Assembly (NCBI GenBank): GCA_000934385.1
Contig: KN880551.1
Location: 1-64,000, forward strand
Direction of reading: 5' to 3'
Length of the DNA: 64,000 bases
Source of the DNA: Cylindrobasidium torrendii FP15055 ss-10
Lineage: Eukaryota > Basidiomycota > Agaricomycetes > Agaricales > Physalacriaceae
A model generated the notes under the pieces. It ran no database searches, had not been told where the DNA came from, and saw only the letters and a program-made list of their open reading frames with translations. The position numbers and the translations under genes are program-made. Shown one piece after another: positions 1 to 10,917 of this stretch (position 1 is its first letter; every line of letters begins with the position of its first letter).

Positions 1-442
1 TGTAGATGACGGCCACGCGCTACGCGCACAGCCACTCCAGATAAGATATCTCCTTCACACTCTAGGTACTCACACACTCGCGCCCGCACACTACATATCA
101 CAACACGCGCTACTGCGCCTCTTTCATACTCTCGCGTCATTATCCCTTACTTTGTACTATGCCGCCTGTCTTTGTCCCACAGCATTCCATTGTTCCTACA
201 CTATATAGCCCACTCTTAGCGTACTCGTAGACCAGTTGCCCCGTCACATTCTATTTCCTTTCCCCATCGCTCTCGTCCCTCTCGTGTCGCGCTGCAGCCC
301 CAGTCGCGTCGCTATCTACAGGCGCTTGTGGCATTCGGTAGGTTATTAGTACTAGTAAGGACCGAATGGCGTTGTAGATGTCGATGAAATCGTGTATGTG
401 CGTGGTCAAGATGCTTTCGAAACTATCGATATTCTGTCAGTC
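1..442. other. Left-edge stretch without a recognised gene
   Basis: The first ~330 bases are C- and T-rich on the + strand with scattered CGC and ACAC runs. On the minus strand a stretch around 260-420 reads open and protein-like (it includes FIDIYNAIRS). It could be a downstream exon of the small secreted-protein candidate at 443-613, but I recognise no family in it. Confidence 0.3.
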
Positions 443-613
443 CTAGTGGCAAAAGGACACTGAACAGCCTACCAGGTGTTGGCCAGCACCTGTCGTATGA
501 CCATGCATACGACGCAGAGGAAGGGTTCTCAATGCATAAGAACGTGAGAGGGGTGCTGCAAGGCATAGCTCGATGAGGAAAAGGCATAACAAAACTTTCG
601 TGAAAGCAAGCAT
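443..613 (-). CDS. Candidate small secreted protein (first exon), uncertain
   Basis: I do not recognise this protein. The ATG at 613 opens a reading frame starting MLAFTKVLLCLFLIELCLAA, which looks like a signal peptide with a likely cleavage after the Ala-Ala. It is followed by a short basic stretch and a stop at 443. A possible intron begins GTAGGC near 473. Splicing to CAG|AATATC near 434 would keep the frame and add a protein-like exon (FESILTTHIHDFIDIYNAIR), but that intron would be only 39 nt, short for this genome. It could be a small secreted protein of two or more exons, or a chance frame. No homology can be claimed. Confidence 0.25.
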   Translation of the reverse strand: MLAFTKVLLCLFLIELCLAAPLSRSYALRTLPLRRMHGHTTGAGQHLVGCSVSFCH

Positions 614-787
614 TATTGGTCGTGAGAGTAAAAGACTTGAGAAGAGGGCCAGCTCTTCCACTCAGAAAGGTGTGTGATGGTTTGGGACAAGAAAGAAACA
701 GCATTTTGCTGGTCATAACGGTCACATTAACAAGAGAACAATAGGCGTTCGTACTTTGCACGGATGTACAAAGGGAACCAAAGTGAA

Positions 788-795
788 TGACGTCA
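788..795. promoter_or_regulatory. Perfect CRE palindrome TGACGTCA
   Basis: TGACGTCA is the consensus site for ATF/CREB-type bZIP factors such as fungal Atf1/AtfA. It lies between the minus-strand secreted candidate (start 613) and the plus-strand frame beginning near 810, so it could serve either. An 8-bp match can occur by chance. Confidence 0.4.
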
Positions 796-809
796 GCATG
801 CATTAATTG

Positions 810-1236
810 GACATGTACTTTGATCGAAAGTGCTCTTGCCACTGTACCACCATGTGCAAGCTTGCAGAAGCCGACCAGCTGGTGGCTCTTGCCTTGGTGG
901 TGTCTGTGATAGCACTCGCGGTATCTGTATTCACGCTGTACACTGTCCTGTCCAACCCCAATCTCGGACGCGCAGCAGTCATAAGGAATGCGTCCAAAGA
1001 CTCGAAGATGCAGACCGACAGTAGGGTTCGGGCAATTCGCAACCTTTCTGTCCCATTCTTATTCCCCATAGCCGCATCAAGACACTGCTTCGCTCAAAGC
1101 CATTGCTATTTCCATCTATGCCCTCCGAGTTATCTATAAAACCCGCAAGCAGTCGGCCAATCCAAAAGGGACACCTTCGACTGTTGTTCGAGCGAGACGG
1201 GCACCAACTCATCCGCGCTCAGGTCGTCCGCGGGAC
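810..1236 (+). other. Possible upstream exons (membrane helix plus basic segment), uncertain
   Basis: A frame from about 813 contains one strong hydrophobic helix (LVALALVVSVIALAVSVFTL) followed by a polar tail. Removing a possible intron 1021-1081 (GTAGGG to CAAG) joins it in frame to a basic segment (residues IYALRVIYKTRKQ). That segment runs to a good GTATGT donor at 1237, which can join in phase to the acceptor at 1288 in front of the F-box-like exon. The result would be a membrane-anchored F-box-like protein, which is unusual. Equally, this could be a separate small gene or noncoding sequence, with the F-box gene starting at the ATG at 1118 through the weaker donor at 1223. Confidence 0.25.
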
Positions 1237-1288
1237 GTATGTAATATCTATATCATCCTTTCCAAGTGATTCATTTCTTGACACATAG

Positions 1289-2696
1289 GCCTTTAACTTG
1301 AAATCCACCACCAACTTATCATCAGCAGACACATTGAAACCCAGCTTGCAACTGGATGTCCCGACGGAAGTCAAAGAAATTATTATCAACTGCCTTCACC
1401 AACTCCCAAGCACCTACGCCTGGGAGGAAGACCAGCTCTCTGCCATCGCCCTCGTTTGGCGCGATGCCCTTCCCATCATCCGATACTTGCGTTTTTCAGA
1501 CATCAAGGTCACAAACCTCAAAAGCGCCCTTCGGTTACTGGCTCTCATTGAAGCAAGACCAGAGTTCGCCACTATAACAACGACTATCACATGCAGCCCG
1601 GCATACCTCGCTCAAAGTTTTGATTTTTATGCTCGTGGCGATCTAGTTCGGCTGTTGGGCCGCCTTCCCTCCCTTCAACACGTCAAACTAGTGCATTTGT
1701 CACTGCTTAAGCTCCCCGAGGACTGCAAGCATGACATATGCAGAGCACTCAAAGCGCGTCAGATGCCCCTACGTGCCCTCTCCTTACTCAATTTCGAGGG
1801 CACCATGCGCGACCTACAAGACCTGTTATGGCACGGTGCTGACGAGATCGAACAGCTCATGCTCGTGGACTACTCGGTCGACGGTCCAATCGACACGACT
1901 CTACCACCAAAGCCGACTCTTCGAAATCTCAGTGTGAATATTGGGCCCACTTCTAGTACCGTCAGACCGCCCAGCCGTAATCTAGCCCTCGAGGCGTTAG
2001 CGCCGTTACTGCCTGGAATCAGACAACTGGAAGTCTGCACTGTTCCTTTCACGAGCACGTCTAACATTTCTCAACATTTACTGAACGCGTACTGGTACTC
2101 GCTTAAGCGTTTTGATCTTGTCGATCTTGATGGTGAGGGCAATTGCTCGAAGTCTCCGTTGCTTCTGCTGAAAATGAATCCAGTAGTTCGGTGGGTCGAA
2201 CATCATAAGCCTCACAGTACGTCCACACCGAAATCTATCGTGGCATAATACTGACCTCTCCTTACAACAAGACCGGACTCAGATCCATTGGATGACCCCA
2301 ATGCCACGACCACTCAGACTGCCATCCTGTCTCAATGCATACAGGGTTGATATCGAGTTGACCAACACAACTCTCAGACTCGCTGCACTTGGACACCACG
2401 CGGAAATGATTCGTCATACGCGCTCTGCTGTCCGGTCGATCAAGCTCAGGATCTTTCTCGTCAACTACTCCGCCATCCAAGACGCCGCGCATAACCTCGA
2501 CGATGCCGTGGCGGACATTCACCAGCGTCTACTATCAATGCACTGGGAGGTGTATTTGCCTAAACATGTGTGGGTTGCAGCCGCGTCAGACTTCGAGAAC
2601 AGCCAGACAGCCTTTTGGAAACTGTTTCCAAAGTCAAAGGAGCGCTTTTTCTCGACCGAGGGCGGTGTGGGCAAGGTGGACTTTATGGAGCGGTAG
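1289..2696 (+). CDS. F-box-like leucine-rich protein (5' end uncertain)
   Basis: Two exons are supported, 1289-2216 and 2272-2696. They are joined in phase through an intron with GTACGT donor, CTGAC branch site and AAG acceptor, giving about 450 residues. The N-terminal part has an F-box-like block (LDVPTEVKEIIINCLHQLPS, then an Ala-Leu-Val-Trp-Arg segment). The rest is leucine-rich and resembles the degenerate LRR tails of basidiomycete F-box proteins. Such proteins usually act as substrate adaptors of SCF ubiquitin ligases, but no partner or substrate can be read here. No in-frame ATG precedes the F-box-like block inside exon 1289-2216, so the true start lies in an upstream exon. Candidates are the ATG at 1118 or the membrane-helix exon near 813. 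The C-terminus ends VDFMER. Confidence 0.75.
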
Positions 2697-2786
2697 CACT
2701 CTCTGTATGCTTTTTCTTGTATTCACGTATTGACTTCAATATACATAGTGTAATGATTATGCATCCAGGTTCGATATCATGTCGGA

Positions 2787-3919
2787 TTAGAGCTTTGAGA
2801 GCCCAAGACGGCGTTCGGCAGCAGCATTGTCTATCTCTGGGTTCATGGGGCGCGACTGCTGACGGAAAGTATCCAACACATCCCGGAAAAGGTCAGCCTA
2901 TTGGCAAGATAAACATATCTTGCAGAGAGGGGGCCAGAGAGCAGCGAACCTTGATCAATCCCCAAGTCCCACCGCGCGCACTGGCGCTTGCTGCCTTTCC
3001 CACTTCTGCTGCTTTGGCTATAACTGCGTTTGTATCCCCAGCGACGATATGGTCGACGAGCCCATCCGCGAGCGCCTCTTGGGGCGTGAATTTATGTCCT
3101 TCGATGGCAATCTTGCGAAGACGTTGGCCGCCCGGGAATTTGGCACGAGCAAGTGCTGCAAACGAGAGAGGCCAAATTGCGCCGAATAACACCTAGTAAG
3201 CGTTATGTTGGCGGCGGGACATTGCAGCGACGGATGGGCTTACCTCGTTCATGCACATGAAAGCTCTCTTCGAGCTGCCGTCGGTCATGACTCGGTAGTC
3301 GCAAGCTGTAGCGAGCATCATTGACCCCGCCATACAGTGGCCATTGATGGCAGCAATTGTAGGAACTACAGGTTTATGAGCAAATGGAAAATAGAATGAA
3401 GCATTGCAGCTGCTCACTAGGGAACGTGAGAAGGCGTGCCAGGAATGGGTCGTAGGTTACTACGACGCGTCAGTGCATGGCTCGCGGGCGGATACGAGCA
3501 AATTCACCAGGGAAGAAGTTGAGGTCAGCAATCACACCAGCGTAGTCCAGTCCTGAGCGTCTGTGAATCACAGCGGTAATACGAGAGAATGGATACTAGC
3601 GCACCATTGCTGAAGAACTTGTCTCCGGCTCCCACAAACACTAGCGCGCCCGGGGGCCCCGTCTTTTCCTTGTTCTTCTTTGACGTCCGCCACTGTGTCC
3701 TCCAGTCCTTCTCTACGACGTCTAGGGCGGGTTGTAGACCTTGTTCGACCATAGCCTTGTCCAGATGGTTGTCGTTCCCGTTCTGTAGCTCGACGACCCA
3801 TAACCACTCCTCGGCTAGACTAGATGCATCAGTGTCCGACAATACGAAAGACCATTGAACGCACGATGGGTAACTGTGATGGTCGATGCATTCGCCGAAA
3901 ACTTGACTGGGTACGACAT
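2787..3919 (-). CDS. Peroxisomal enoyl-CoA isomerase/hydratase-like protein, copy 1
   Basis: A crotonase-fold protein of 275 residues from seven exons: 3919-3865, 3814-3605, 3552-3508, 3459-3418, 3365-3244, 3192-2950 and 2897-2787. All junctions are in phase. The crotonase core is visible as PTIAAINGHCMAG (oxyanion-hole region) and ACDYRVMTDG, then MNEV. The Glu of MNEV sits where Delta3,Delta2-enoyl-CoA isomerases carry their catalytic acid, so isomerase activity is as likely as hydratase. The C-terminus is Ser-Lys-Leu, a canonical PTS1 signal, placing it in the peroxisomal matrix with a probable role in beta-oxidation of unsaturated fatty acids. A paralogue with identical exon layout lies immediately upstream on the same strand (start 5467). 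Confidence 0.88.
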
Positions 3920-4341
3920 CTTGGGGTGAGGGTATGGAGGAGGAGGAAAGAGACGCAAGCCAACCGTATCGAGCTGGCTTTGAGGATGGATGGAACCTCG
4001 GTTCGCCGCCGCCGACCTCAGATGAATAACCTCCATGTGATTGCCACAACCCGGCAGCAGCGGCGACAGAGCGCACGGTGTCTATAATGGATGATCTCAT
4101 CTTGAGGTACGTGTGTCTAAAGCAGTAAGCATCGGCCCATTGTTTTACGTAAGCATTGAGTTGGTGGCCCTGGTCAAATCGCTGTTAATCACGCCTCATG
4201 CTATCCAGCCAGGTAACAGCGGAATGTAGAATCCATAAAAAAGCGCCAAATGATATAAAGCCTCCAGAGAATGCAACATGCCAACCTTGCATAGGGTGTG
4301 ATGTGATGAATTTAATATTGCCAAATACTCGTATTGCACAG
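3920..4341. other. Spacer between the two crotonase paralogues
   Basis: It holds the 3' flank of copy 2 and the promoter of copy 1. I see no gene or clear TATA element. Open frames here are short and lack protein-like composition. Confidence 0.5.
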
Positions 4342-5467
4342 CTACAATTTGGCAAGACCTAGTCTTTGGCCCGCCGCTTGGTCGTCTGTGATGCTGCTCA
4401 CATGCCTTGACTGGGTATGGAATGCGTCCAAGACGTCCCGATACAAGTCGGACTAACAATAAGTCATAAACGTCAACAGGGAGTGAACATATCCTCACCT
4501 TGATCAATCCCCAGACACCTTGAGCAGCATTCGGCGCAATGGCACCAGCAACCTCAGTAGCTTTAGCCATCACAGCTGCAGTGTCTCCTGCGACAATGTG
4601 GTCCACAATGCCCTCCTTCAACGCTTCTTGGGGCGTCCACCGGTGTCCCTCGAGAGCAATCTTTCGGACACGTTGGGCGCCATCGTACTTACAGCGAAAG
4701 AGAGCAGCGAACGACAATGGCCAAATTGCGCCGAAATGGACCTGATGCCAGTAAGCACAATTATGACCAGCATGGGGGTCAACTCGCCTCGTTCATAGAC
4801 AGCCACGCACGTCGCTTGCTTCCGTCCGTCATTACACGGTAGTCGCAGGCGGTAGCTAGACCGAACGCTGCTGCAAAGCAGTGTCCATTGATAGCGGCGA
4901 CTGTTGGGACTTGGATTCAAGTCAGAACGCCAGGAGTGACATGATAGAGAGAAGAACGCATACTAGGGAAGGTGAGGACACGAGCGCAGAATGGCTCCCA
5001 TGTCACTGGTAAGTGTCAATCAATCATCACAAAGAAGTTGGGAAGGTGACCCACAATGGAAGAAATTGGGGTCGTTGATGATCTTTTCGAACTCAAACCC
5101 TTGATGCTGGTCAGCTTCCGTATGTCAAAACGTTGTTCACCACGTACCGTTGCCAAAGAACTTGTCCTGGTCAAGCGCACCGACGAAGATCAGCGCGCCT
5201 TTTGGGCCTTGCTTCGCCTTCTCCTTCTTCGCATGGCGCCACTGCATACGCCAATCCTTCTCAACAACGTCCAATGCTGGTTGCAGTCCTTCAAGGATGA
5301 TTTCCTTGTTCAAGCGGTTGTCAACACCGTGCTTGATTTCGATTATCCACAGCCATTGCTCCGCTAAACCCAATATAAGTCTTGAATCACATCGAAGGAT
5401 GGGCGAGCTCACGGTGATGCACGGAAATTTCGGAATTGGACGGCGTAAATTTGACGGGGTACGACAT
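4342..5467 (-). CDS. Peroxisomal enoyl-CoA isomerase/hydratase-like protein, copy 2
   Basis: Paralogue of the gene at 2787-3919, encoding 277 residues in seven exons: 5467-5413, 5363-5148, 5099-5055, 5005-4964, 4909-4788, 4741-4499 and 4452-4342. Exons 1, 3, 4, 5, 6 and 7 have exactly the same lengths as in copy 1, and exon 2 is two codons longer (GALDQDKFF). It starts MSYPVKF like copy 1. The core motifs are PTVAAINGHCFAA, ACDYRVMTDG and MNEVHFGA. It ends Ala-Lys-Leu, a recognised PTS1 variant. The intron after exon 5 has a GC donor (GAG|GCGAGT) where copy 1 has GTAAGC. The two genes are a tandem duplication. Sequence divergence is substantial, so substrate preference may differ. Confidence 0.88.
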
Positions 5468-5675
5468 GGTGGTAAGAAGTTGGAAGGCTACTTTCCCCAC
5501 ATTCGCGGTCTTGACACGATCGAAATAGCCGGCAACACAGCATGTGATTAAATGGTCCTTGGCCAGTGGCACTCGTAATGCTGACTTTCAGCTAAGTCTG
5601 CCAGAGTTACAATGCTATCCTGAAGCTGTTCATACTTCTTCATATGGTGATATATTATCCGTTTGGGTATATACT

Positions 5676-8258
5676 CTACTCTTCTGAGCTATCACTATCG
5701 TCGTGTTGAGCAGGCTCTATAAAAGCACTGGCTTGCATGTTATAGAGCTTTGCATACTCCCCATTCAGCGCCATTAATTCCGTATGTCTACCGCTCTCGA
5801 GAAGCTTTCCATCCTTCATGCACCTACAAAAGGCCGTTAGACAGATTCGCTCCGAGCAGGCTTGTCAATAGTACACGCACATAATAAGGTCGGCCTCTCT
5901 CGTCAGAGGGCCAAATCTGTGGGTCACGAAGACCATTGTCTTCCCCTCGCGGGTCCGTAAGAGGTTCTCAAAGAGCATCTGCTCTCCTTCGGGATCCAAC
6001 GCAGATGTTGGTTCGTCCACAGCAACCAGCTTCGTGCGCCCAGACATGAACTTCATGAACGTTCTCGCACTGTCGAGCTAGATGAGATGAAAATGTCAGG
6101 AGGGAGTATCTCAGAAAACTCACGCTACGATACGCTGCTTCTCGCCGCCTGAGTGACTAGCCCCACTGGGAAGACTAGTCAACTCAACCCTGAGTGGATG
6201 CTCGTCATCTGACAGGTCCATGCATGAACTTTCATCGTAGTAGTCCAGCTGAGCTTCAAGCCCGTCCTGTAGCTTCTCAACATAGTGTCTGGCGCCGCCC
6301 AAGTCGATAGCCCGCTGAATGAGTTCGACATCATGACACTTTTCGACATACCCAAGCCCCACGTTCTCTCGGACGGAGAGTGGATAAATTTCATGGTCTT
6401 GTGAGAGAATCGCAGTGGCTTTGCGCAGGTCGTCGAGGCGATAGTCAGACATTGGATGACCATCAACCAACAGGGATTCCGGGCCAGAACTTGGGTCGTA
6501 GGCGCGTGTAAGTAAGTTGATGAGTGTCGACTTGCCACTACCGTTCGCACCAACGATAACAACAACTTGGCCAGCCTGAATCGAAAAGCTGACGTTTTCC
6601 AGCGTCGGATTTATGGTGGCATCGCTAGGGTACGAAAAACATAAATTCCTAAGTCGAGTGAGAATGGCCATATCATCCGACTGCAGGGTACGCACCGGGC
6701 CTCGATGGACATCCCTACAGATTTCTCATGCTCTTCGTCGGGATATGGGCGCTCTCCATCAGCCATGCCACCGACGATTGTCCCAACCTTGTAGATTTCA
6801 TCTATTTGCTGCAGCCGCGTTTGGAATGTATCTACAGTTGACAGGATCTCTTCGATGGATTCACTGAACGAGGCCGCAGAACGTTGCATAACGGCGAACT
6901 GCGCGATTGACAGAGACCAGGGCTCGTTGAGAGCAAGATACGCGCTGTACAGCTAGATGATGTCCATGAGAATTGAACGAAGAAACAGCTAGAGTACAAA
7001 AAGCTACCATCGGAATGTCCGCGAGCAAGCTATTGGAAATGTTCTCGAAGAGACGCGGCCTATCGTTCTCTTGTCCTCTAGGTCCGTCATCACAAATTCC
7101 AGTGAGAGCAGTCTGAGCCTTGTCAAATTCTGAGGAAGGATGATATTGTCAAAACTGCTAAAGTTGACGCACGGAAAACAAACAAACCTTCCACAACATA
7201 CGGTCCCAGCCCGTTTTGAATTAACTGAGCTGGCTCTTCCGTCATGCGCTCAAGCGCACAGAGTCTCAGATAAGCCTGATTGCGCGAGTAGTATATGTGG
7301 GCTGAGAACATGAACATCCATTTGGGCGTGACATGAACAAAACGCACGATATTTCCAGTACCGCGAGGTGCTTAGCAAGGAGAAGATTGACCGAGCGATA
7401 CAAAGTGTCATGAGGCGATGATTAGCTGTAGAAGACCGTGTTGATTGGAGAATGAGGGCAAAGTTGGACACCAGGGTCGTGATGTCCGTCAATGCGAAGT
7501 CCGTCACTTCTACAAAGGAGTACCAGGCGTCCGAACCATTTACTTGGACGGCATTCTGGGGATCTTTGAAGCGAGTGAGCGGGACACGAAATGTATCAAT
7601 GCAATACCGGGCCAACCTTGAGCGGCTTTGAGGTCCATTGACATTTGAGCTACGTGGTAAATCAGATCAATCCTTTTTGACACTTGGATTGCGGTGCATA
7701 CCTTTGAGTATCATGAGCTGAAAGTGTCTCCGGATACCAATCCTCAGCCGTGGCACAATGTAGGAAACAAAGGTTTCGACCGCAGACAGAGCGACAAAGC
7801 ATAAGACACGGCTGACCACCGCATGTACGATGCCCCAGCTGCCCGCCTGTCGTGTAACAAGGGCTTTCTCAACCTACCATCATGCCATTAGCCAAACCTA
7901 CAAAGTCGAAATAGCCATAGCATACCTCCCGGATAAGTTTATGTTCAAAGTATGCTTTTATCGCGGGCGACAATCCTTTGAAAATCTGAGAGAACACGTA
8001 TGCTGCCGTCAAGCCACGATTGATCCTGTAAATGTCGCCAAAGAACCTGGCGAGCGTCGGCACGCCCTTCACAGCGCGCGGAATCGACTGGAAAAAGCGA
8101 AGTATGCCGACGTCCTTCACGTAGGCGACATGCCACACCCCTAGGTCCATCCTAGAGATGGCAATGTCGTTGCTCGAGGCCATCAGCCAGTCGAGAACGC
8201 CGTCGCGCAGGGAGGGAAAACATCCAGCGAGGGTCGAATGGACCCCACAGAGGAACAT
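5676..8258 (-). CDS. ABC half-transporter (exporter type, one ATP-binding domain)
   Basis: About 690 residues over roughly eleven exons, with hydrophobic segments in the N-terminal half and one nucleotide-binding domain in the C-terminal half. NBD motifs in order are Walker A GANGSGKST near 6535, a Q-loop region AILSQDHEIYPLS, signature SGGEKQR near 6145, Walker B LVAVDEPTSALDP near 6000 and the H-loop in VTHRFG. The end is MKDGKLLESGRHTELM followed by an acidic tail DDSDSSEE. An acidic insertion (YYDESSCMDLSDDEHP) lies just before the signature motif. One NBD per chain implies a dimer. It resembles basidiomycete half-transporters related to bacterial MsbA/HlyB-type exporters, and the substrate is unknown. 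The start is the ATG at 8258. An in-frame ATG at 8177 (MASSND) is an alternative. Confidence 0.85.
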
Positions 8259-8631
8259 GATGATGGTCGTCCAAGCGTACGAGAGTAAATAGAGCCATTA
8301 CTTATACTCAAACGGCACCGCCCTGTTGCACGGACTTCGGCACCGCCATTAGATTTTATCACTTTGGTATTGACACAGCTGTCGGTACGGTGTCGTCGGC
8401 ATCGTGGATTAAACGGCGTGACCGTTTGTGACTATATATATGTCTGTTGTTGGCGTTTGCTTGTTGATGCCGATTATAAAAGTCATCCGCTTAACCGATA
8501 GCTTGGACTTCTTCTACGCTTGAGCAAGGGCTCTAATCTTCGATTTCGAAACAAGATGCATGGAACAAAACAAGGTAGGGATACAGACAGTACAATATAG
8601 TCATTAGTATAGATAATGATAGTCCCAGAGC
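8259..8631. other. Intergenic, ABC transporter promoter / protease 3' flank
   Basis: It contains two copies of CGGCACCGCC about 26 bases apart (near 8312 and 8338) and AT-rich patches such as TATATATATG near 8435. No gene is visible. Confidence 0.4.
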
Positions 8632-10338
8632 TCAAGACAGCCTAGCAATCGTGATTTCGTTCGACTCGTGGTTAACGCTTAAATAGACATTCTTGAGGAA
8701 GACATCACCGAGCTGATGGCGAATGTGAGTTCGGAGAAAGGAAACAGATGCGACAGCCACTTACCAGCCAAACGTTTGGTCCCTCCGTCGCAACACCGCC
8801 TGCACCGATGCCGGAATAACATTCGTTCTCGTTCCCCGACGGGATCCAAGCAACGTCCTCCGGCGCTATACCAAATTCCTTGCCTGCAATGACCAAAGAC
8901 ACTGATGCCTGTGTGTTGCAAGGGATGACCCAGACACCTTCTGTGCGCCTCGCACCATTGATCAGACTATGTATAGTCGCAATGTCGCGTTGGGGTGCCA
9001 TGAACAATGTCTACTGCCCATATTAGTTTACCACATCAAGATGGAAAGCTACTTGCAGCTCCAGTATCCAGGATGGCGGAGCGATTTGTCCAGCCCAAGC
9101 TTTGGCCATTGACCTTGACATCGTCGATGTTGACTTGCCAGAAGCCGCGCTCGTTGGTACTCGCAACAGTAACGGCATAGTTCGAATCGTATCGTGCTGA
9201 GTTCATACCGCCAAGAGTCAGTTCACCGTCGTTTTGTCCGTCGGAACGACGGGGTATCTTGATAGAAGCGATAGCATGTTTGATCAATCCCGAGCTCTTC
9301 ATCACCTCAAGATACGAGGGCGCTTTCTGACGAGACGCTCTCTGTGCATCATTGAGAATTTAGGATACAAACAAATAGAGGACTGACTGAGCGAGCCAAG
9401 CCAAAGATGCCATCGAATGGAACATCCTCCCTGGGTTTTGTTCAACTAATGGCGGGGCAAGTACCTGTGGACGAGCGTACGACGTGAAATCGAGACTTTC
9501 GTTCGTCGCAACTCCAAAGCGATGATTCTTGACGGTAAGACCGCCGATGGAGACATGGTCTGTCGCCAGAAGGCCAGCAACGGCGCCGGAGCCATACCAA
9601 ATAACCCAATTCTCGTCAGTGGAATGGAAGGATGAGCTACTTCGTGGACCCAGAAAATGATGCGGACCCTTTGAAAGTCATTGTCAGACTCGCACCATCT
9701 GCCCGAGTACTTTCATGCATACACAGTCACCGCCATTTTCGTCATTGCGACATCCCTCGCCCCCGACCCAGAGATCAGCCGAGCCCGTATCCACCAGGAC
9801 TTGAAATGTTTGCGGTGGTGTACCAAACGACATGGGACCATAATCTGCAAACCTCAGTCAGCCATCTCTTCCCTTTCTATGTACATGGGACATTGCATAC
9901 ATCCCACATCCTCCGCTCTGTTGGAGGTCATGAGTGTCAACAGAGGCAATGGAAATAGCAACACCCACTGGATACTCAAATGTTGTGAATGCGTGCCAGA
10001 GCCAGAATCTGTCTTCCCAGGAAAGAGTAAACCAGCCAAATTCAGCCTATCGGTCAGGGTCGCCAGCAGGTCGTCTCCCGAGATCAAAGGTAAGCCCTGC
10101 GCATAGAGTAGGCGTTGTAGGCCACGGTTAATATGTTGTTGATGAGCCTAGGCATCAGTTACAGACGTGAACCATAGATAACCAACCATCTTACCAAAGC
10201 TGGCTGGGCGGTATCAACTGTGTGCGACTGGATGAGGGGAACGGACAAAGCCTCGTTGGGCACATCCCGCTCATCGTGAATGGGATGGGCAGTTGACAGG
10301 AGCGACATCGCCAACAAGAGGCAAATTATAAGAGCCAT
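8632..10338 (-). CDS. Secreted pepsin-like aspartic protease (family A1)
   Basis: It begins [19 protein letters not shown], a clear signal peptide, followed by a propeptide-like segment ([12 protein letters not shown]) typical of basidiomycete aspartic proteases. The first catalytic motif is [10 protein letters not shown] near 9790 after [14 protein letters not shown] flap-like region ([12 protein letters not shown]) follows, then DGIFGLARS. The second catalytic motif is ILDTGA near 9070, and the C-terminus includes [13 protein letters not shown]. Both Asp-Thr-Gly motifs are present, so an active enzyme of about 420 residues is expected. It is secreted or vacuolar. I see no GPI signal; the protein ends ITIARLS. 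It is split into roughly nine exons. Natural substrates cannot be inferred. Confidence 0.87.
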
Positions 10339-10917
10339 GCTAATCCAAAAAGAGCGACAGAGTGAGCGAAAGTGGGCTGGAAATTACACAAAAATCGTCG
10401 TCGTGGGTGTGAGCTAAAGTGCCTGAGATGTGACATCACGCGTCCCAAAGTGGCGTGCGATACACGTGCTCGCGCGCCCAAAGTTATCGAATTTCGAAAA
10501 CGCTCGAAGCCTTGCCTGACTATAGCTAGTTGTAGCATGGTGGCCATTCGCGCCCTTGAGTTTGAGATGCATAATGTCATTAAACCCATGCGTGACTGGC
10601 AAATGTAGGTAGTATGAGCACGGATTTGACAATCGACTGGCAGTACAATGTGAGTTATATGGTAGTAGTGGTACAATGTAGATAACAATAGCGAGAACCT
10701 CATGGTAAAGGGAGAAAAAGGAAAGTTCATAACGATATCGTCGGTGGGGGGTAGCAACAAGTACACAAGACCGAAGGCAGCAAACTAAATGCTCGACGAA
10801 ATGGGGCAGCACTGCGATCTATATATGGGCTTCGTCAGGCATCCAGCGTCTTGCACTTGGCCGACACAACCAATTTCCACGACGGGTACGGACTAGCGCA
10901 TCCCAGCATTACAAGGA
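10339..10917. other. Intergenic, protease promoter
   Basis: It lies upstream of the aspartic protease (-) and downstream of the LAMMER kinase (-). A TATA-like CTATATATGGGC is near 10820. Open frames on both strands have no protein-like features. Confidence 0.45.

Noticed and set aside
423..842. 139-residue minus-strand frame overlapping the secreted candidate
   Set aside because: It overlaps the better-looking signal-peptide frame, lacks any family features and spans the CRE site.
2787..5467. Idea that the crotonase pair is one gene plus a pseudogene
   Set aside because: Both copies have intact frames, seven in-phase exons and a PTS1 ending, so neither looks broken.
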